The notes under the pieces were generated by a model. That model was not told the DNA's origin. It searched no databases and saw only the letters and a list, made by a program, of their open reading frames with translations. A program made the translations under genes and the position numbers. This document shows, in pieces, positions 59,602 to 64,000 of a DNA stretch of 64,000 nt (position 1 is the stretch's first letter; the number at the start of each line of letters is the position of its first letter). Source of the DNA: Bacillota bacterium (lineage in GTDB: Bacteria; Bacillota; UBA4882; UBA8346); contig JAEYRN010000091.1 in assembly GCA_023435565.1 (NCBI GenBank), positions 25,482-89,481 of the forward strand, read 5' to 3'.

Positions 59602-60786
59602 ATGCGATCGAATATCAACAAAATGTATCTAATTAATTTGTTGAAAAATATGATGTTTTTCAGCGCCGTAGCTGTACCTTTCTTTCTGGATTGGGCAAAA
59701 GTCGATTATACTCGAATCTTCCTGCTTGAAGCAATTTTCTCCTTTTCTATGTTTATTCTGGAGATCCCTACGGGAGTTATTGCTGATAAATATGGGCGCA
59801 AATACTCCCTTGCTCTCGGAGGTTTTTTCTCGGCCGTATCGTTTTTAATGTTCGGATTCTTTAAAAGCTATTTGGTCTATTTTTTAGCCGAAGTCATTTG
59901 CGCCGTTGGGTTCACTCTGCTATCCGGAGCGGATAAAGCATTACTGTATGATACTTTAATCGCGCTTCAAGAAGAAGATAAAGCCTCCCGGTATTTCTCA
60001 CGCTATGAGTCAATCGGACTTATCGGAATCATAATCGGATTAGCCGGAGGTTCATGGCTCGCCGGATCAAAAATTTTGGCTTATCCGGCTTCTCTCCCAC
60101 TGACTTTTAATATTACCGGTATTGTGTTAATGACCGTTATCCCGGTTGCGTTAAGCCTCAAAGAACCGCAATCAAGAAGCACCGGGGAGAAATTTATCCA
60201 ACAAGGCATTGGCGGATTTAAACATATTTTTCTTAATAACCGGCTCCGTGGTTTTACCTTAAATTACGCTCTAATCTCGGCCATGACCTTTTTTATGTAC
60301 TGGTTGTACCAATCCTGGCTAAGATCAGCCGGTGTTAATTTATCCTATTATGGAGTTGTCGGAACGGCCTTTAACCTTTTTGGTATTTTATTAATGCTAA
60401 ACCTGGGGAAAATCGAGAAGGTCTTCGGGGTGAACCGGTTATTGTTAATAACCGCATTACTCCCGGGATTGTTATATGTTGGTCTATTTTATACCAATAA
60501 TTTAATCTATGGGCTATTGGCGATTCTCTTCATCACCGGTTTGCGGCAGCTTCGTTCTCCGCTCCTTTCCGACTTTATCAACCAGCATATTAATAGTGAA
60601 AACAGGGCCACCGTACTTTCAGGAGTATCCATGCTGGAGCGGGTTGTAACAATGATTATGTATCCGATCACCGGTCTTTTAGTCGATTATTCTTTGGCAA
60701 TTGCTTTTTTATTTCTAGGAATAACGACGGTCGTCTTCTCATTTTTAACAAAGATTAAAGTAGTTAAAGTAGATTACGGAGAATAA
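59602..60786 (+). CDS. MFS transporter
   Basis: The ATG at 59602 has GGAG 7 bases upstream; the frame extends 23 codons further without a site. Twelve hydrophobic helices fit the family, with the loop 2-3 motif GVIADKYGRKYSLALGG. An acidic residue in helix 1-2 and LEIPTGVIAD resemble drug or metabolite exporters. The substrate is not predictable. It is monocistronic and convergent with the GntR gene. Confidence 0.9.
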   Translation: MRSNINKMYLINLLKNMMFFSAVAVPFFLDWAKVDYTRIFLLEAIFSFSMFILEIPTGVIADKYGRKYSLALGGFFSAVSFLMFGFFKSYLVYFLAEVICAVGFTLLSGADKALLYDTLIALQEEDKASRYFSRYESIGLIGIIIGLAGGSWLAGSKILAYPASLPLTFNITGIVLMTVIPVALSLKEPQSRSTGEKFIQQGIGGFKHIFLNNRLRGFTLNYALISAMTFFMYWLYQSWLRSAGVNLSYYGVVGTAFNLFGILLMLNLGKIEKVFGVNRLLLITALLPGLLYVGLFYTNNLIYGLLAILFITGLRQLRSPLLSDFINQHINSENRATVLSGVSMLERVVTMIMYPITGLLVDYSLAIAFLFLGITTVVFSFLTKIKVVKVDYGE

Positions 60787-60861
60787 ATTATTTTTTTGTC
60801 TTATTTGAATTGACTTCTTAATTTCGCTACCATCATGCAATTGTTCACTAAAACCGATTCA

Positions 60862-61836
60862 TTATTTCTCTATCTTCGCCAGGTACTGCCGGATCATGTC
60901 GAGACCGGCTTCGTCAACTTCGTTAAAAAACTCCTCGATTTTGATATTGGGTGGAGCCAGTTTTCGAACCTCATTAATTGCCACTCTAGAGGCATAAACG
61001 TAATCAACCTCCCGCAATACTTCACGTAGTTCTTCCGGATTCTCCAACCCGCAGTTTTGGACATCGAGATGCTTGATCCCCGCATTGTCAAGTCCCCGTT
61101 TCATCCGGGCCGACCACTCCTTGCATAGGCAGATCAAAGCAACCCTGGTGCCTGCGGGAAGGGAGCTGATATCCATAAATAACTTCAAATGAGGCGCAGC
61201 CATTACCGCTAAAACATTCAGACTTAATGGCTCCAGGATAGCTTTGACATCCTCCAGATGAGAGATGTTGGTTATGGCAAAATCGGCGTTTTTGATAAAT
61301 TCATCATCCAGTTGAGAGGGAAGTTCATTCAGGACATAGGCTTTCGCCTCGATGCCCAGTTTTGCCCGGAAAGTATCCACGAAATAATCGGCATCCGGCC
61401 GATTGCATTCCACTACCACAACATGAGGTTTACTTTCTACATGACCTGTTTCTGGTAAGTTCAATCCCAGAACCGTCTGGTTAAAGACAACAGTAAACAA
61501 ATCCTCCGGTTGGAAACCCAGTTCCTTGGTACGTTCCAACATCTCACGGGCCAAGTCTAATAAGTTCTGTTTCCGCTTTACATCCGGTAACGAAGAGAGA
61601 TCCTCACTTACATAGGTCCCCTGACCACATTTTGACATCAGCAATCCCTCGCGTTCCAATTCCTTATAAGCCGCAATCACCGTATTACGGTTCACTTGAA
61701 GATACTCACCCAATTCCTTGGGTGGCGGTACCCGGGTTCCCGGTTGTAAGGCTCCGCTAATCAAATAAAACTTAATCTGCTCTTTCAATTGTTGATAGAT
61801 GGGAATCTCCGATTTCTTATTGATCCGAAACTCCAT
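60862..61836 (-). CDS. GntR-family transcriptional regulator with C-terminal ligand domain
   Basis: AAGG lies 8 bases before the ATG at 61836. Residues 1-75 are a GntR winged helix (IPIYQQLKEQIKFYLISGALQPGTRVPPPKELGEYLQVNRNTV). The remaining 250 residues do not look like the UTRA, FadR or aminotransferase types; they alternate strands and helices (PHVVVVECNRPDADYF, VALICLCKEWSARM, VDYVYASRVAINEV) like a periplasmic-binding-protein fold. The GNAT-like gene is 20 bases upstream in the same operon. The TATCTAGATA operator is its likely site. Confidence 0.88.
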   Translation of the reverse strand: MEFRINKKSEIPIYQQLKEQIKFYLISGALQPGTRVPPPKELGEYLQVNRNTVIAAYKELEREGLLMSKCGQGTYVSEDLSSLPDVKRKQNLLDLAREMLERTKELGFQPEDLFTVVFNQTVLGLNLPETGHVESKPHVVVVECNRPDADYFVDTFRAKLGIEAKAYVLNELPSQLDDEFIKNADFAITNISHLEDVKAILEPLSLNVLAVMAAPHLKLFMDISSLPAGTRVALICLCKEWSARMKRGLDNAGIKHLDVQNCGLENPEELREVLREVDYVYASRVAINEVRKLAPPNIKIEEFFNEVDEAGLDMIRQYLAKIEK

Positions 61837-61855
61837 AAGCAGCACCTTCCGACTG

Positions 61856-62221
61856 TTACTGAACGATCTCCGGAACCGGCCCCAATAAACGTTTAATTAT
61901 TTTTGGGTTCACCCATCGATTCGTCGGTTCTACATAAAACCGGCAGTATATACCTTGGAACTCCCGAATCATAATTTCGGCAATAACTGATTCTGGATAT
62001 AACGGGTGAATAACCAGCCAGGAGATCTCAGCTTTGTTGGTTCTAGGTATTCCGCATAGAGCCCCTAAAACCCTTTTATCCTCCAATAAAAGGTAAATCC
62101 GATCCAAATGTTCCCTGATATAAACCTCGCTGCGCATCCGGCTATCGGCATGGAGCAACTTCCAAATTAAATTCATATCAGACTCTTTTGCCCGCCGAAA
62201 TATTATTTCGGACTGATTCAT
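61856..62221 (-). CDS. GNAT-like small protein co-transcribed with a GntR regulator
   Basis: GGAGG lies 8 bases before the ATG. The 121 residues share their layout with the gene at 9652-9984 (RRAKESDMNLIWKLLH, VLGALCG, ISWLVIHPLYPE). As there, the acetyl-CoA pyrophosphate loop is not recognisable. It is the first gene of a two-gene operon with the GntR regulator under a strong promoter and palindromic operator. It may be a ligand-binding or regulatory partner rather than an enzyme. Confidence 0.7.
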   Translation of the reverse strand: MNQSEIIFRRAKESDMNLIWKLLHADSRMRSEVYIREHLDRIYLLLEDKRVLGALCGIPRTNKAEISWLVIHPLYPESVIAEIMIREFQGIYCRFYVEPTNRWVNPKIIKRLLGPVPEIVQ

Positions 62222-62252
62222 TTCGGTTTCCTCCAGAATTTGACTATAATAA

Positions 62253-62288
62253 ATATCTAGATATCTAATTAACTAGATATCTAGATAT
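62253..62288 (-). promoter_or_regulatory. 36-bp palindromic operator
   Basis: The sequence is two TATCTAGATA palindromes flanking CTAATTAACTAG, and the whole is itself a near-perfect palindrome (centre mismatched only at two positions). It begins right after the -10 box of the GNAT-like/GntR operon, covering the transcription start. Autorepression by the GntR protein is inferred. Confidence 0.75.
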
Positions 62289-62317
62289 ATTTTAAATGAT
62301 TCGGCAAAATTTGTCAA
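62289..62317 (-). promoter_or_regulatory. Promoter of the GNAT-like/GntR operon
   Basis: On the minus strand TTGACA (62312-62317) and TAAAAT (62289-62294) are separated by 17 bases. Confidence 0.75.
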
Positions 62318-62402
62318 GCTGTTAGAATGGTTTTTTGTTAAAATGGATTATTTAATACACATAGTTCAAAACTATTGTACGGAGATTCAAGTAAAGATAC
62401 TA

Positions 62403-62433
62403 AATGAAGACCTCTGTTTATAAGGTCTTCATT
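62403..62433. terminator. Terminator hairpin between 62.2 and 62.5 kb
   Basis: AATGAAGACC and GGTCTTCATT are perfect 10-base arms. TTTTTATTA follows on the plus strand, ATTTAG on the minus strand. It may end transcription of the HD-GYP pseudogene (stop at 62484) despite the weaker tail on that side. Confidence 0.65.
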
Positions 62434-62483
62434 TTTATTACTATGTTAATTGTTTCCAATTGCTTCTATCACATCCCCGTTTC

Positions 62484-63766
62484 TTATGGATTATTTTCAA
62501 TCATTTCGATAAAATACTCTACAAATTCCGGATCAAACTGAGTCCCTGAACATTTTTTTAGCTCTTTTAAAGCAAATTCCATCGGAAGTGCTTTTCGGTA
62601 GGGCCGGTCGCTGGTCATTGCGTCAAAAGCATCGGCGATAGATAAGATGCGGCATTGGACCGGTATTTCCCGTCCTTTCAACCCCAGCGGATAACCGGTG
62701 CCATTCCACCATTCATGATGTTTATAAATCCAATCGGCAATAGGCACCAAGTCGGGAATGGAAATGGCGATTCGATAACCGATTTCGGAATGGCGTTTCA
62801 TCTCCTCATATTCCTCTTTGCTCAATTTACCCGGCTTAAAAAGAATAGAATCGGAGATACCGACTTTTCCTATATCGTGAAATTGGGCGAACAATATCAT
62901 ATCATTGATATCCCGTTCATTCAAACCAATTCTTGTAGCTAATTGTGCAACCAAATCCTGTAACCTCTCACAATGACCTTCGGTTACGAAATCTCTAGCC
63001 TCCAACATTCGCAACAATATTGTAACAATCCCACTCTTCATACTTTGCTGTTGATGCAGTTTTTCCCGGTACATGTATTCATCGGCTTCCTTGTAAAGCA
63101 TTTTTCGATTTTTTCCGGAATTATCCGAAATTGAATATCCCAAAGAAACGCTTAAAGGAAGAACGGAATTCATCTTGAATACCCATTTTATATAAATAAA
63201 ACAAGGCTGGTGGTTTATCCATTAAATAGACCATAATTTGATGCTCTTTGGCGGCCCTAACGATACTCTCATAACTGGAAAATTCAATATAATCGGTAAT
63301 GCCGAATTCCTTTAGCAAATTAACGTTATTGTCCCCTTTTTTGACCCCAACTTTGAACCCTTGTAATGACTCAATTCCGGTAATACCGGATATGTTCTTA
63401 TTAAAAAAATGGCGCCTTCGATATCGGCATAAGGTTTTCCATAGCTTAAATACTGTTCACGCTCCGGATTTTTAAAAATCGTATCGATTACATCGAAATT
63501 TCCTGTCTTAGCCGCTTCGAGCGCCAGGTTCCAATCCATCACTTCAATTTCCACCTTGATTCCGGTTTGTTCCTCCCATAGCTTCCAATGATCAATGGCT
63601 ATCCCTAAAAGCTTACCGCTATTATCCCTAAAAATATATGGAGGATAATTATTGTCCATAACTACCCTGATTTTTGCAGGAACGTTTTTTGCAGTAATAT
63701 CAATCAACGAACTCATCAAAAAAGAGCTAATAATATGAAACAAAATTTTATTCGCTTTAATTTCAT
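62484..63766 (-). pseudogene. Decayed SBP-(TM)-GGDEF-HD-GYP signalling gene
   Basis: The original start (ATG 63766, MKLKRIKFCFILLALF) enters a signal peptide that breaks at a T6 run (63718-63723); one more base restores FLMSSLIDI. A family 3 solute-binding domain follows and breaks again at a seven-base run (63403-63409); one more base restores AIFFNKNISGITGIESLQGF. After MGIQDEF the frame jumps into the end of a GGDEF domain (LPLSVSLGYS, YKEADEYMYREK), so the membrane segment and most of GGDEF are deleted. The HD-GYP domain (62484-63050; HDIGKVGI, GTGYPLGLKG) is intact and could still be expressed from 63173. Confidence 0.85.
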
Positions 63767-63875
63767 CTTATGTTGCATCTCCTCTACCGGCTCTTTCCTT
63801 ATCAGCAATTGATGATGTAAAAATAAAAATTATTATTATTATAGAACTACCAAAGTTCTTTTATTAATTGTTTAC
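63767..63875. terminator. Short intergenic region with terminator of the partial gene
   Basis: AGAAC (63843-63847) and GTTCT (63855-63859) with inner pairs form a hairpin; ATAATAATAATAATTTTTATTTTT follows on the minus strand, 17 bases after the stop at 63876. Confidence 0.5.
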
Positions 63876-64000
63876 TCAACTTTCGCAGCAAGAAATCAGC
63901 AGATAAACCTTGATATAATTAGGCAAACCAGCAATCCACTGTTCGAGTTGACTTTTAATCATTTTTGATAAGTTCTTTCCAGTCTTAGTCGTAATATCAG
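63876..64000 (-). CDS. C-terminal fragment of a gene cut by the window edge
   Basis: An open frame enters from the right edge and gives 41 residues (DITTKTGKNLSKMIKSQLEQ through NYIKVYLLISCCES) to a TGA, followed by a terminator-like hairpin. The composition is protein-like, but too little is present to name a family. Confidence 0.4.
   Translation of the reverse strand, partial: DITTKTGKNLSKMIKSQLEQWIAGLPNYIKVYLLISCCES

Overview
The window is about 42% GC by eye and codes densely on both strands, with AGGAGG-type ribosome sites, rho-independent terminators and housekeeping genes of Firmicutes character. It also carries clear outer-membrane hardware: an OMPLA phospholipase with its full catalytic triad, a TolC-family channel with a MacA-like adaptor, a beta-barrel protein beside a LolA-like carrier, and a sugar-binding protein that is secreted rather than lipidated. 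Ferredoxin-dependent 2-oxoacid oxidoreductase, FeoB and 4Fe-4S oxidoreductases point to an anaerobe. My inference is a diderm anaerobic Firmicute (Limnochordia/Halanaerobiales-like). No rRNA, tRNA, CRISPR array, phage or transposase was seen.

Layout. 0-4 kb: envelope operon VanW-VanX-carbohydrate-binding protein-membrane protein. 3.8-7.6 kb: pldA, folD, GNAT, an uncharacterised lipoprotein. 7.6-13 kb: accessory stretch with a 21-bp heptad-encoding repeat, a DUF2087 regulator with a GIY-YIG protein, two transposase-less inverted-repeat elements, a MocR regulator and a Dps-like protein. 13-18 kb: QueG-like protein, EamA exporter, aldo/keto reductase, rtcB. 18-21.2 kb: fur-feoA*-feoB with two Fur boxes. 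21.3-23.5 kb: a secreted EEP-family protein and a strip of micro-ORFs, one with its ribosome site buried in a hairpin. 23.5-35.1 kb: a MacAB-TolC-like export operon followed by a catalytically degenerate GH16 protein and a membrane-bound LuxR regulator, with a second degenerate GH16 and a choloylglycine-hydrolase-like acylase upstream. 35.3-38.8 kb: VorB-type oxidoreductase and a P-loop ATPase. 39-42.7 kb: 7TMR-DISM histidine kinase and a response regulator/HD-GYP gene split by an in-frame TGA. 43.2-51.7 kb: beta-glucoside-type ABC uptake operon with GH1 enzyme and divergent YesM/YesN-type two-component system. 51.7-56.3 kb: five-gene Lol-like envelope cassette. 56.5-62.2 kb: aldehyde dehydrogenase, an intact GH16 enzyme, Lys-rich exported protein, MFS exporter, and a GNAT-like/GntR operon with a palindromic operator. 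62.5-64 kb: a decayed SBP-GGDEF-HD-GYP gene and a partial gene.

The most unusual part is 22.7-35.2 kb: two GH16-fold membrane-anchored proteins lacking the catalytic Asp and acid/base Glu, bracketing a five-component export machine, a 7TM-LuxR receptor, adjacent micro-ORFs and a repeated GGATGAT cis-element shared by the TolC and acylase promoter regions. I infer a regulated envelope system, perhaps a peptide- or glycan-sensing exporter. Everything about its function is hypothesis.
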